Assembly: GCA_030549495.1 (NCBI GenBank)
Contig: JAUIRK010000069.1
Coordinates: forward strand, 744,001 to 808,000
DNA from: Nectonema munidae
Taxonomy: Eukaryota > Nematomorpha > Nectonematoida > Nectonematidae
DNA length: 64,000 nt
Reading direction: 5' to 3'
Shown here: positions 38,301 through 45,623 of the stretch, in pieces
Layout of the letters: the number at the start of each line of letters is the position of its first letter
Position numbering within the stretch: position 1 is the stretch's first letter
Made by a program: the position numbers and the translations under genes
Notes under the pieces: generated by a model
The model's input: only the letters and a program-made list of their open reading frames with translations
Database searches by the model: none
Told to the model about the DNA's origin: nothing

Positions 38301-41300
38301 TTATACAGGTATACATATTTAAATAAGTGGATAAAGGTAAATGTGCCGTACGGTGTTTTCATCCAGAAGGCACAATTGCGCCGCTTGCATCAAACTATCA
38401 GAAAGTAGGCTTGATATAGAATCGACGCAAAAGACCTTGAGTTATGGCGTGAGTAATACTAACTCACACAGTATGGTTGGTTAGATTCTGGATTCGATAA
38501 CTCAAGGTCTTGGGTTCGATCCTACATCGAGCTTGCTTTCCTCATAGTTCGATACAAGCGGCGCAATTGTGCCTCTTCGATGAAAACACCCTACGGTACC
38601 ATTACCATTATGAAAACCTAGTATCTAACCAACCTTACTCACGACCCAATAAAAAGTGTAGCAAATCCTATCCAATTCTATAATAAAATCTTGATTAAAA
38701 ATTCAGCGCCTCTTCTTAATACGACACTGCGAAAAACCATGTAGATTGTGGAAGCTTAAGAAATTCGGGATTATCTCCTTTTTTCATTTGATAACATTTC
38801 TCAAATCCTACTCGATTACTCTCTTTTAGTTTTCAATATTTTTTACATTTATTTTTTCTGAAATGATTGAAATTATTGGAGGTTTTGCTTATTATATTTA
38901 TTATTATTTAATGTCAAGAAGAAAATGAAGCAACAATGCCTTCATTTATAATGGCTTTTCCTAGAAATCATACTTACATATATCTATATGACGTTCCCTA
39001 CCAGAGGGAGGGAGAGGTAAACTAATTCTAGATGCTCTGTATTAAAAAATAGAGCAGGAGGGGTAAAAATTATGAGAGAGGGGGGGGGGGGGGATCAAAA
39101 ACTTAAATTTTTTAGCGAAAGTCATTTATGTATGAACTGTATTACAGTGTACACTACAATAAAGTTCTAAAAAAAGAAAATGAATGAAACAGCAAAATGA
39201 GTAAAAGACAATAATAGTAGGATAATGAAATGTATGAATTTGGAGAAATTTTTCATGAAAAAAAACATTTAGGATTTGAACTCGAAAATGTAAATTCAAT
39301 TGTTCAAAAAACAAAAAATCTGTTACAGCGCATATGTTCGGTTACAGAGCAAAATGGAGTGACAAAGTTAGACAATGCAATTTTTTAATTATAAGAATTG
39401 TTTCTTTTAATTAGGAAAAATTTTATAAACAAAACAAAAATATTTTATTGTACACTTCAAACAAATCAAATATGTAAGGGTAATTGGTTGAATGTTTTTT
39501 TGGTTTTCAAATTATATGCATGAAGGATAGTAATGGGAATTTCAAAAGAAAATTCAAAACAGTCATGAAACAAATGCTCTACAAAAAGGAAATTTTTGTA
39601 AAAAATTAAAGAAGATCCTAGCTCCAAATCTTTTACACACCAATGCCCCTAAATATTTAGGCAATTTAAGGCTTAAAAGCCATTCATCCTAGTTTTGTTT
39701 TGTTGATGAAAATATCATTTTACAGTTAGATACAGAGGATTTAATAATAAAGCATCGAAAGCAGAGAGCACAAGAAGGCTAACCAGATTGAATAGAGAGG
39801 AAGGAAGAAACAAAATTTTCTTTTTTACAATAAGCAAGACTTAATAACTTCATGCTTTACTAATTTTACTAAATAAATGCGCTTAGATACTCTTTAAAAT
39901 GGTGTCAGGAATAAACAAAATCTAAATAACGAATTTTAACTCTTCGCACTTTTATTACCCAAGCAGGAGTACAAATACCCGTTTTTTATAGTCTTTGGAA
40001 TTAAAAAATTAAAAGAACTTTCTTGTCTCCACATAAAAGGTTAGTTTTTTAGGCTAATTTTTGAATATTTAAACAAAAAACTGGATTGAAGGAGATGATA
40101 TATAAATGCCAATATTGAAATATCAATAATAATGAATGATGCAGTCATGAAAGTATAATTTTTTACAAGATTAATTTTTTCCAATTTCATATTTCAAATA
40201 GGTTTTTCTCAATAGCGAATTTCGTAGACGCTTTTTTCACTAAGCATAAGCAAAAATGTAGTAAATTTGGGACACAAATCTAAATATTCCAAAAAGGAAT
40301 CTTTTCGTTCCATTATTACACTTTTTTTATTATCTCTTTTCTTTTATTCCTTTGCATGAAGTAAAAAGTGATAAATTTAAGTTTGAATTATTGTTATTGA
40401 AAATGAACAACTAAATATACCAACGTTGAAATTGTTTATAAAAGAATTAAAACCTTGACAAAAAAGATATTTTTATTGGAAGAAGATTTTTATAATTCTT
40501 CTAAAAAATCTTGGTTCATTGTGAGGATTGACATAATTGGTACTTTTACTTTATTTCAATTGTTTCACATTTTTAATTTTGGATATTCCAGTTTACACAG
40601 TTCGTGTCCGATTGAAAAAAGAGATGTTTGGGAGATTTTACAATTTTTCAAGAAGGAGGAAATTAAAACAAAATTGAAAGTGGGAAGAAAAGAAAAGTTT
40701 CAAAAGAAAGAGAGGAAGAGTTTATACAGAAGGATGTTCTTTCATTTTTCTAAAATGTTTCGAATCTTCTGATGAAAACAAAAGAACGTTAAAATAGAAG
40801 GAAATGAATTTGAAAAAAAGTTGTTATGTCATTTTTAATTTTTAATAGCTACCCCTGAACTCTAATTAATAAATAAATAGTCAATCATGACGTTGCATAT
40901 ATGGTCGCGCAGATAGCATAGTATGCAACTACCAATATCCAATGAAGGTAGTAGTCAGCTTTGCATAGACAGCATACTGTGATTTTTGCTGCAAAAGGGT
41001 ATGATGTAATGGCCTTTCTATTCCACTAACTTCTCGATGAAAACACCCCACAAAAAAACTGAAAATGTAAAGCTATCTCACGTAGTTCTTAGTAGACATA
41101 TGTGAAAGCCTACTCAGGGAGCGAGCGAGACCATATGGTGGCAGGCATATCAGTGGGCTGCTACTACACTTACTCATCGCTGATGCTGCGAAAGTGCAAC
41201 GAAACTTCAACACCGTAGGCCTGTGGGTATTTTTCGAAGGAAAAGTGTTCAATCTGTTTCAGAGCGAGTGTTTATGCTCATATTGTGCCAGTGTAATATT

Positions 41301-44300
41301 CTCTATATTTGACAGAGTTAAGTTAATTAAAATAATTTATAAATGCTAATTTTGAAATATCAATAACACTGGTCAACAAATTTTTATTTTTTTTCTTTGG
41401 CAGACCATCTAGGAGTGTTTTCTGGGGTTTTGAAGGTCGCTGATTACGAATATAACATTGGTTTTGTCTGATTGGCTCTAGTTTAGAAGATACTGATAGC
41501 CTCAAATAAGCCTAAACTGCTAAAATTCTCCCTGAAATACTTCAATATAGAAGCAGTAAATAATAATATCAGAAAATACATAATAATTATTATGTATGTA
41601 GTGTTTTTAAAACAGTATTTAAGAATTTTCTTTTTAATTCTTTTCCTTTTTTATTCCAGAGTTGAAAATGAGTTCCAGAGAGAAAATGAGTTCTTCTAAA
41701 AGGCGTTGTAGATATGAACCGGATGTCTTTTGTTACATCTGTGGACAGTATATGATGGCACAACAAAAGAGGAATATTACAGACTTTGTCAAGAGGGCGT
41801 ACAAAGCATACTTCGATATGAAACTAGGTGACCAAGATAAGTCTTGGGCCCCACATATGGTGTGCAAAACCTGTGTAGAAAGTCCCGCGGTTGGACCAAT
41901 GGTAAGCGAAGTTGAAGTTTGCTGTACCAATGGTGTGGAGAGAGCCCAAGAATCATTTTGATGACTGCTACTTCTGTATCAATGATATGACGGGGTTTAA
42001 CAAGCACAAGAAAGCAAATTGGCAGTATCCGAGCCTGGATTCTGCTATCCGTCCTGTTGCGCACTCTGAGGATCTACCTGTGCCTGTTTTCACCAGTCTG
42101 CCTGAAATCGATGAAACCGAAGAGATTCCAGCTGATCTTTCAATATCAAGTGGTGATAGCTGTAGTGACTATGAAGAACCCTCAAATGGCCCTCAGCTTT
42201 TCAATCAATCTGAACTTAATGACCTAGTGCGAGACCTTTGTTTGTCGAAGGAGCAGTCTGAAGTTCTTGCATCACGACTCCAAGAGAAAAACATTCTTGA
42301 TTCTGGCACAAAAGTAACATACTATAGGACAAGGGAAGGCAGCTTGCTTCGTTTCTTTTCTAAAGAAGATGACCTGGTCTTTTGTAATGACGTTTCTGCA
42401 CTTCTTAACTGCATGGGGATCTCGTCATATGACCCAGCAGATTGGCGTCTCTTTATAGATAGCTCGAAATCAAGTCTAAAAGTTGTACTTTTGCATAATG
42501 GCAATAAGTTTGCTCCTGTACCAATTGGCCATTCTACCAAGATGAAAGAAGAGTATGATGGTATCCAATTTGTTCTTGAAAAACTAAATTACAACACTCA
42601 TAAATGGCTGATTTGTGTGGACTTGAAAATGGTGAATTTTCTGCTTGGTCAGCAAAGTGGGTACACAAAGTATCCCTGCTTTCTTTGTTTGTGGGATAGC
42701 AGAGCAAGAAACCAGCACTGGAGAAGGGAGAACTGGCCAGAACGAGAAAGTCTCGAAGTCGGCACAGCCAACGTCATCAATGAGCCTTTGGTACCCAGGG
42801 ATAGAATCATCTTCCCTCCATTGCACATAAAACTAGGGCTCATGAAGCAGTTTGTTAAGGCGTTGAACAAAGATGGGGATTGCTTCAAGTACATATGCAG
42901 GCAATTTCCAGGTCTTTCCATCGAAAAAGCTAAAGGTGGCATCTTCGATGGACCTCAGATTCGAACGCTCATGAGGGATTCTGACTTCACTAATCATATG
43001 AACAGGGTTGAGTTAAATGCTTGGGTGTCCTTCACAGATGTAGTGACAAACTTTTTGGGAAATCACAAAGCTGATAATTACAAGCAATTGGTCCGTAAGA
43101 TGCTTACTGCATACGAAAAACTAGGGGCAAATGTGAGCATTAAAGTTCATTTCTTGTTTAGCCACCTCGACAGATTTCCTGGTAATCTTGGTGATTACAG
43201 TGAGGAGCAAGGAGAGAGATTCCATCAAGACATCAAAACAATGGAAGAGAGGTATCAAGGCAAATGGGATGAGCACATGATGGCAGACTACTGCTGGAAC
43301 CTTTTGAGAGACTGTCCGAAAGTTGCTCACAAGCGAAAATCGTATAAACGTCAATTTCACTTTTGTGAATAAAATATTGTTTTGTGTGTTCATTGTAACT
43401 AAGAATCTAGTGTATAATAAATGCTTTGCATTAAAATTCAGTAAATTTTTAGCAAATTTTTTGTATATTCTCGAAATCTATGAAAAGTGTTCAGTTATTA
43501 TAGGATAAATGAAATGATGTTATATCTAACTTAACTTGTTAGATTGAGATTTTACACTGTCTTTGTGGTTTTAGATTATCATAAAAATCAATATCTGACA
43601 TTTTTGCACTATTTAGCCGTTTTTTGTACGTTTAGTTATGGTCGCGAATGGGTGATTTCAGACGAACGACCCCCCTGTGATATCTCCAAAACTAGAGCCA
43701 ACTTGAAAAAACAAATGTCAGATTCGGATTCAGCGCCCTTGAAAACCCCAGAAACCAGTCTCACTTTGCCTGCCAAAAATATTGTGTTGACCAGTGTAAT
43801 GAATGCAGCTATGAAACTATAATCTTTTACACGTTCTAATTCCATATTTGAAATAGATTTTTGCTAAGAGAGTTTATATTCTCTACATCACATATTACAG
43901 AGCTAAGCTTTTGCTATTATCAAATATACAGCATTAAACATACTGTCTCACATAAGCATTAACAAATAATAATAAGTGTACATAATCTCAATAAAGTTGA
44001 AACAGATATATATTAAAGCAATTTTTCCAATGCTTAAATTTTCAGCATAAAAAAGTAGGAAAAATTACTTAGCAGTTATTTCTGCAAGTTGCTTATATGT
44101 CCAACTTTTGGATTCAGCATCCTTATCCACAAACCATAGCGCATTCGACTAAAACAAGAAAAGGAGTAAAAATGGAAGAGGGCGATTAAGACATTTTTTA
44201 TTGTGAATGCATTATTCAATTAGAAAATTATAATCAAGTTAGTTTTAAGCTTCTTTGTTAAGCCTATAAATGTAAAAATTAATATCTTGTGAATCAAGAC

Positions 44301-45623
44301 AGACACGTAATAAGTTGTGCTACCTAATCTACACAAGCAATTTATGAAACCCAAGATAGAGAAAATGTTAACAAATATTATTTTAAAAAAATTTAAAATT
44401 TGAATTTGTTATTATATTTCATTTGTTCAAATTTTGTTACCTTCCAATCAGGAGCACACATCCTTAGGGAGGAGGACAAACTTTTTTTAATTTGTAACTT
44501 TTATTTTAAAAGAATTAGTGTCTGAAACTCAAACGAAGACAATCAAAGTTTTATGGAAAGTCTACTGACAAGCCAAACAAATCTTTTGATGAAAAAATTC
44601 AAAATTACTGGTGAAGCGAAAGGCTTTTTCACCCACATGAAGTCACAATCGGAGAGCGAGGGCGTCGCCCTCCACCTCGCAAGTGCACCCCTGCTACCAT
44701 ATCAAATTAAAACTTCTCGATTGAGTTTTAGCTGCTTTTGTAAGATTCACTTTTCTTAAATAAATTTTAATCAACTATTTTCATGTTAGTTCTTAATTTT
44801 ACCTTGAATGAACTTTGCACAAATTATAAATCTTCCGTCAAAATGCGAATCGGTTGATATGCGACGGCATCTTGGAGCCCAAAAAAATACGACAAACACC
44901 GAATCTCGTGGTTTCTTGCATATTCATGTCTTTCTAGTTCTCATACGAGATCCAAGATGACGGACATGACGGATGCTAAAGTACGGTCTCACTTAAATAT
45001 GCGGTAGGTGTTTCTGATCTCAACGTGCGCATATTAACGAAAGAATGGTGCATAATCATTATAGCGATAAAAATGTACAAATTTACATGTTCCACTCAAA
45101 TTTAAATTTTAGACACTCTGATATTTTTAAAAGGTGTATACTTTCAGCCTTAAAATTTTTTTAAAAACCTTTTTTCGTTCTCCCAAAATACAAATAATAG
45201 AAACACATATGCAAATAATAATTTATTCATTTAATAAATCGCCAAACTAAATTGCATAGTCAAGCACATGATGAATTAAAAAAGTTAACTAAACAGCAGC
45301 TATCTTACCAATCAATAAAATTTACTTCAAATTTGGGTTTCAAAAGAGTAATCTATTTGAAACGTCATATAATCCGAATTTTTACACTATCCAAATGATT
45401 TTTGAGGAAAATCATTCCTTGAAGAACAGAAAAAGAGAGAGCATGTTTTAATTAAAACACACACAGTTTGTTGAGTTAAAGATTTTAAGACTATACCAAA
45501 ATTTGGGTCTCAACCCTTGGAACAAACTAAAGTAGAAGAACTTCTTACATCTCCGTAATTGATGGAATGGTGCAGGAGTAGGTTGGTGAAGTTAAAGTCG
45601 TACTTGCTAGCTATATCCTCCAT
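14236..45623 (-). CDS. Acyl-CoA synthetase, ACSM-like (AMP-binding), 14 exons found
   Basis: This is the only host gene rebuilt here. The adenylate-forming enzyme would activate a carboxylic acid with ATP and CoA via an acyl-AMP. Exons (minus): 45549-45623, 44069-44148, 37206-37318, 35214-35332, 34369-34442, 30894-31004, [unresolved], 26760-26951, 26151-26225, 23632-23706, 21003-21107, 20812-20936, 15368-15470, 14380-14499, 14236-14325. All resolved junctions keep frame with GT-AG sites. Motifs in order: FFTSGTSGRPK (phosphate loop), VCLSAGELL, LTGFGQTE, FYITNDIARMDG (usual TGD is TND), FIGRNDDIINRGLRISPLDV (hinge), LSPCGKVSR (catalytic Lys). About 484 residues are recovered; families are usually 520-580. 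The start is the first ATG after an in-frame stop, and no mitochondrial presequence is evident. Family assignment is firm; the subfamily is inferred. Confidence 0.88.
14380..14499 (-). CDS. Synthetase exon 13
   Basis: Forty codons in phase 0, beginning VAKALITLKENYSQSE and ending NVSKLYQPQE, match the 'VKAFVVLK....E..I...C...L..YK.P' region. The donor GTAAGA opens a 54-bp intron. Confidence 0.92.
15368..15470 (-). CDS. Synthetase exon 12
   Basis: It encodes LRISPLDVEVNLSCLSFVKE and CVVFGKKTKSSSEE, family 'GYRI.P.EVE.AL..HP.V.E.AVVG'. The donor GTTTTC is non-consensus; phase still fits exon 13. Confidence 0.9.
16132..16530. mobile_element. Truncated hAT MITE
   Basis: The left end CAGTGGTTCCCAACCAGGGG is followed by two 'ggggtccatgg' blocks. 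Near 16515 'taggggtccacagg' faces them, but the terminal right repeat is missing or degraded. It lies 3' of exon 12, inside intron 12. Confidence 0.55.
16671..16745 (-). repeat. tRNA-like SINE head or tRNA pseudogene
   Basis: On the minus strand, ggggcacctgtgacacggtg gives an A-box-like stretch followed by 'gattagacccc'. About 40 nt later gggttcgattc is a good B box. No clean cloverleaf was folded by eye. Confidence 0.5.
17310..18840 (-). mobile_element. hAT remnant with one recognisable end and broken transposase
   Basis: The left terminus CAGGGTTTCCCAACC starts at 17310. On the minus strand, 18680-18600 gives FGIQLDESTDVSNCAQLL (DDE core) and a second frame continues with TNEMTTTTKGEDVFELMI. 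A 232-codon frame at 17574-18272 holds NCSLQGAESNIIFF and the 'RNPF' element (YIRNPFTTI). These blocks follow the order of GTF2IRD2/ZBED-type hAT transposases. Frames change at least three times and the far terminus was not identified. It sits in an intron of the synthetase gene in the same orientation. Confidence 0.75.
19816..19970 (+). mobile_element. tRNA-derived SINE, copy 1
   Basis: The head gggcgtgcgtaaggttggtt carries the A box and gggttcgatccc the B box. The body contains catagttcgatacaag and gatgaaaacacccca, and the tail repeats 'acctttacc'. Confidence 0.85.
20508..20544. repeat. 37-bp direct duplicate of the exon 11 donor region
   Basis: This stretch is identical to 20785-20821, which contains the last bases of exon 11 and its splice donor on the minus strand. 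Confidence 0.85.
20812..20936 (-). CDS. Synthetase exon 11 (hinge to C-domain)
   Basis: It encodes DYQERMKSVFKNDFYITNDI and ARMDGNKNIWFIGRNDDIIN. The Asp of 'TND' and 'GRNDD' are the ribose-binding and hinge residues of the family. The exon ends CGCGG at donor GTACTG, giving Gly with the first base of exon 12. That donor is duplicated 277 bp further on at 20508-20544. Confidence 0.92.
21003..21107 (-). CDS. Synthetase exon 10
   Basis: It encodes IIDEETLEEVPCNKCGLLVI then KVQDKNSSPIFSYYE, matching 'VVDE.G.EVP.GE.GEL..R' and the 'GYY' strand. The intron that follows is only 66 bp. Confidence 0.9.
21160..21309 (+). mobile_element. tRNA-derived SINE, copy 2
   Basis: Same family as the copy at 19816. 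It shows the variant 'cctacatcaagcct' and a 'cattaccat' tail shared with the plus-strand copy at 38446. Confidence 0.85.
21577..21866 (+). mobile_element. hAT 5'-end fragment nearly identical to 48364-48652
   Basis: It starts CAGTGGTTCTCAACTGGCGG at 21594 and matches the left end of the 48382-51108 element with only a few differences over about 290 bp, including 17 bp of flank. The rest of the element is absent. Confidence 0.8.
22597..22756 (-). repeat. Minisatellite of 'ggacatttggccga' units
   Basis: Units of about 15-16 bp (gacat-ttagccga, gacatctgaccga, gacatttgaccga) repeat about nine times. The block is bounded by cccggacattt and aaatgcccggacat. A second block in the opposite orientation lies at 23405-23554. 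Confidence 0.8.
23044..23385. repeat. Irregular tandem repeat 'ctaacaatattctaacta'
   Basis: Combinations of ctaactctaaaactaac, aatattctaacta and ctaacactaac alternate about ten times between the two inverted minisatellite blocks. Confidence 0.8.
23405..23554 (+). repeat. Minisatellite of 'tcggtcaaatgtccgt' units, inverted partner
   Basis: This is the same unit as 22597-22756 read on the other strand, ending gtcggccaaatgtccgg. It lies 78 bp from exon 9. Confidence 0.8.
23632..23706 (-). CDS. Synthetase exon 9
   Basis: It encodes GLIICHKEGDTYEAGSIGKP and IYPVS, the 'KPGSMGKPLPGY' segment. The acceptor is gtatttttag and the donor GTAATT. A plus-strand open frame across it is a shadow. Confidence 0.9.
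24040..24258 (-). mobile_element. Probable Helitron-related fragment
   Basis: The stretch ends aaccaatcagaatgcttcta plus gcgacacacacagaca. This is the complement of gtctgtgtgtcgctggaagc plus attctgattggttg at 25127-25175. It also carries an 'atccgcatccgc' repeat. Confidence 0.4.
25099..25200 (+). mobile_element. Probable Helitron 5' end
   Basis: A TC start followed by tatattataataagctagcg and tctgtgtgtctgtctgtgtg resembles Helitron left ends. It runs into a G/T low-complexity tract. No Rep/helicase coding sequence is seen. Confidence 0.4.
25195..25320. repeat. G/T low-complexity tract with long G run
   Basis: Only T and G dominate, with a run of about 13 Gs near 25286-25298. It may be a genuine simple repeat or a badly resolved sequence. 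Confidence 0.6.
26151..26225 (-). CDS. Synthetase exon 8 (GQTE motif)
   Basis: It encodes DKEVYENWRNGVGLEILTGF followed by GQTEV, the adenine-binding 'G(Y/F)GQTE' element. It is flanked by acceptor catttttag and donor GTAAAT and keeps phase 0. Confidence 0.92.
26600..26728. mobile_element. Two hAT right-end remnants
   Basis: aggttgagtaacacgg is followed by ctctagag, a typical hAT target. About 45 bp on, aaggttgagaatcactg ends at 26728. Neither left end was found. They lie in the intron just 3' of exon 7. Confidence 0.45.
26760..26951 (-). CDS. Synthetase exon 7
   Basis: The acceptor ctacttcaacag precedes FEREETFLIRSLQFKILKNY and PITVSCFSPRIWSSLYDEMM, ending in LNLRVCLSAGELL. This matches family 'IL..L..YPIT..C..P......L' and 'CVSAGEPL'. 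The donor is GTAAAT, phase 0. Confidence 0.92.
28541..28951. mobile_element. Fold-back element, copy 1
   Basis: The left arm (28541-28637) contains ctagtttcggagtataaact and ttcaaagcaaatatat. The right arm (28872-28951) has their degraded complement (atttgctttgcaaaagg, gaaactagttagcaat). The loop holds a homopolymer-rich tract. The family is shared with 46036-46304. Confidence 0.65.
28660..28800. repeat. Homopolymer-rich tract
   Basis: Long A, T, C and G runs follow one another with almost no other sequence. This is unlike the rest of the window and may be a consensus error in a hard-to-read hairpin loop. Confidence 0.6.
28952..29985. other. AT-rich intronic stretch, nothing recognised
   Basis: No exon, repeat pair or protein motif could be supported. 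Confidence 0.45.
29990..30062 (-). other. Possible missing synthetase exon sequence (D-S-G-W motif)
   Basis: After a tctctactag acceptor, the phase-compatible frame begins DSGWKRPG. This resembles the family's 'SD.GW' element expected just after exon 6. The frame closes quickly unless spliced at a following GTGAAG, so splicing here is unresolved. Confidence 0.25.
30735..30832 (+). repeat. Weak tRNA-like block
   Basis: ggcggcgtgattaaagtgac and, about 50 nt later, ggatccgaatc resemble degraded A and B boxes. It lies immediately 3' of exon 6. Confidence 0.25.
30894..31004 (-). CDS. Synthetase exon 6 (phosphate-binding loop)
   Basis: It encodes YFDEESISFFTSGTSGRPKL then AVYCVQAYPWNSLSSM, holding the signature TSGTSGxPK loop that binds ATP phosphates. 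The start was set at 31004 so that phase matches exon 5. The usual His-containing stretch after the loop is not conserved. Confidence 0.9.
31952..32296. mobile_element. hAT MITE with perfect 8-bp target duplication
   Basis: GTCTAGCT occurs at 31944-31951 and again at 32297-32304. The ends aaggggttcttaaactgg and the complement of tgttggaaaaacactg are diverged hAT termini. Internal 'gggtcatgg' blocks resemble other hAT MITEs here. It is non-coding and intronic. Confidence 0.8.
32700..34060. other. AT-rich intronic stretch with a short CACTTGTCAC-type repeat
   Basis: No gene is supported. At 33862-33945 'cacttg/cacatgaca' words recur at about 15-17 bp, in the manner of the minisatellite at 22597. 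Confidence 0.4.
34068..34160 (+). mobile_element. hAT left-end fragment
   Basis: CAGGGTTTCTTAATCTTTTT starts the fragment, followed by a 'cacgcctttt...cacccccac' block typical of hAT subterminal sequence. No partner end is seen. Confidence 0.35.
34369..34442 (-). CDS. Synthetase exon 5
   Basis: It encodes VKDLQRNIQKIFTLNLYHDE and HPNT plus two bases, a variable linker before the phosphate loop. The acceptor is attctag and the donor AG|GTAACC. Phase fits both neighbours. Confidence 0.7.
35052..35181. mobile_element. 130-bp MITE with 13-bp inverted repeats
   Basis: CCTTTCGTGACCA at 35053-35065 is exactly complementary to 35168-35180. CCCTTT ends are common in piggyBac-like MITEs, but intact TTAA flanks are not present. 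It lies 33 bp from exon 4. Confidence 0.6.
35214..35332 (-). CDS. Synthetase exon 4
   Basis: It continues from exon 3 through a split Gly codon into AVIVPALYDYGINDLFYFVT and KSKAKYVITTNEKALKILK, the 'GA...P......E(L/I).....(S/D)..(A)K..IT' region. The donor is GTAAGT. Confidence 0.92.
35821..35865. repeat. AT/ATGT microsatellite
   Basis: Alternating atat and gtatgtatgtatg repeats. Confidence 0.6.
37161..37190. repeat. GAA microsatellite
   Basis: About seven gaa triplets lie 16 bp beyond the exon 3 donor. Confidence 0.8.
37206..37318 (-). CDS. Synthetase exon 3
   Basis: It encodes LAGQLSQLHGVGKEDRVLIM then FPSTPLWHFANLACLYI. This is the characteristic 'GDRV.I.LP..P.W......C...G' block, between acceptor ttattttag and donor GTAATA. 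Confidence 0.92.
37478..37780 (+). mobile_element. LINE C-terminal fragment
   Basis: The plus strand gives TTSEGLTIKSSGYYILKTTS and then KLCPLCRLYFQLNTHIHN, a CPLC...H knuckle like the end of the 5360-6420 LINE. It is short, out of frame in places, and lies in intron 2. Confidence 0.45.
38098..38230 (+). repeat. Dispersed repeat, partner inverted at 40905-41015
   Basis: catcataccctttttccagc and tctactactacttccattg match the complement of 40930-41010 (ctttgcatagac, ggtagtagtc, gggtatgatg). The identity of the element is unknown. Confidence 0.55.
38336..38647 (-). mobile_element. SINE (minus) split by a second SINE (plus)
   Basis: A minus-strand copy of the tRNA-derived SINE occupies 38336-38445 (tail to middle) and resumes at 38610-38647 with its head (complement of ttggttagatactaggtttt). 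The break falls exactly where a plus-strand copy is inserted. Confidence 0.8.
38446..38609 (+). mobile_element. SINE inserted into an older SINE
   Basis: It starts ggcgtgagta, carries a small insertion, then follows the family from tggttggttagattctgg to cggtaccattaccatt. Its tail matches the copy at 21160. Confidence 0.8.
39000..40080. other. AT-rich intronic stretch with 14-G run
   Basis: A G homopolymer lies at about 39081-39094. No exon or element was recognised. Confidence 0.45.
40095..40230. repeat. Paralogous empty site for the 41367 transposon
   Basis: aaatgccaatattgaaatat followed by caataataatgaatgatgca matches the joined flanks of the 2.4-kb element (left ...gaaatatcaataa, right taatgaatgcagc...). 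Similarity continues about 70 bp on the right (tcatatttcaaatag versus ccatatttgaaatag). The inserted sequence is absent here. Confidence 0.75.
41367..41500 (+). repeat. Left terminal inverted repeat of the TIR element
   Basis: It pairs imperfectly with 43670-43796. Conserved blocks are the 12-bp terminus, the 'ctggggtttt' core and 'ttggctctagttt'. Confidence 0.85.
41662..43372 (+). pseudogene. Transposase-like zinc-binding protein of the TIR element
   Basis: The N-terminal frame (from 41662) has a Cys pair (FCYICGQY) and, after KAYFDMKLGDQDKSWAPHMV, a second pair (CKTC). The 486-codon main frame (from the TTG at 41912) opens KFAVPMVWREPKNH and has a third pair in DDCYFC. Counting from that TTG, candidate catalytic acids are D183 (LFIDSS), D237 (CVDLKMVNFL) and E431/E432/E435 (SEEQGERFHQD), with CFLC and paired His between. 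This arrangement resembles an RNase H-fold transposase. The two frames are joined by a short third-frame segment (RGWTNGKRS), implying two small indels near 41886 and 41911. The closest relatives I recall are uncharacterised multicopy proteins of arthropods and cnidarians. Superfamily is open. Confidence 0.75.
43670..43796 (-). repeat. Right terminal inverted repeat of the TIR element
   Basis: Complement of the left repeat, ending TGTTGACCAGTG. It lies about 300 bp past the stop of the main frame. Confidence 0.85.
44069..44148 (-). CDS. Synthetase exon 2
   Basis: Acceptor cttgttttag and donor GTAATT flank SNALWFVDKDAESKSWTYKQ followed by LAEITA. This corresponds to the family's 'PALWWV...W(S/T)F.EL' segment. 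It ends with two bases of a codon completed in exon 3. Confidence 0.88.
45549..45623 (-). CDS. Synthetase exon 1 (start codon)
   Basis: It encodes MEDIASKYDFNFTNLLLHHS plus five residues, matching the 'FNF..DVLD' N-terminal region of ACSM enzymes. An in-frame TAA lies upstream of the ATG. It ends in phase 0 at donor GTAAGA. Confidence 0.75.

Larger units (their letters stand above)
41367..43796 (+). mobile_element. 2.4-kb TIR DNA transposon of uncertain superfamily
   Basis: The ends CACTGGTCAACA and TGTTGACCAGTG are flanked by TAA at 41364-41366 and 43797-43799. Imperfect inverted repeats continue for about 130 bp, including ttctggggttttgaagg/ccttgaaaaccccag, gattggctctag and related blocks. 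CACTG ends with a 3-bp duplication recall CMC (CACTA-type) elements, but the encoded protein is not a typical one. It is inserted in intron 2 of the synthetase gene on the opposite strand. The long coding frame suggests a fairly recent insertion. Confidence 0.85.

Noticed and set aside
41905-41960. GTAAGC donor in the transposon frame, considered as an intron start
   Set aside because: The conserved protein continues within 10 bp in another frame, so small indels explain it better.
44441-44463. Microexon-like stretch on the minus strand (pyrimidine tract, AG, 22 nt, donor GTAACA)
   Set aside because: Exon 1 (45549-45623) joins exon 2 in phase 0 without it; a 22-nt insertion would shift the frame.
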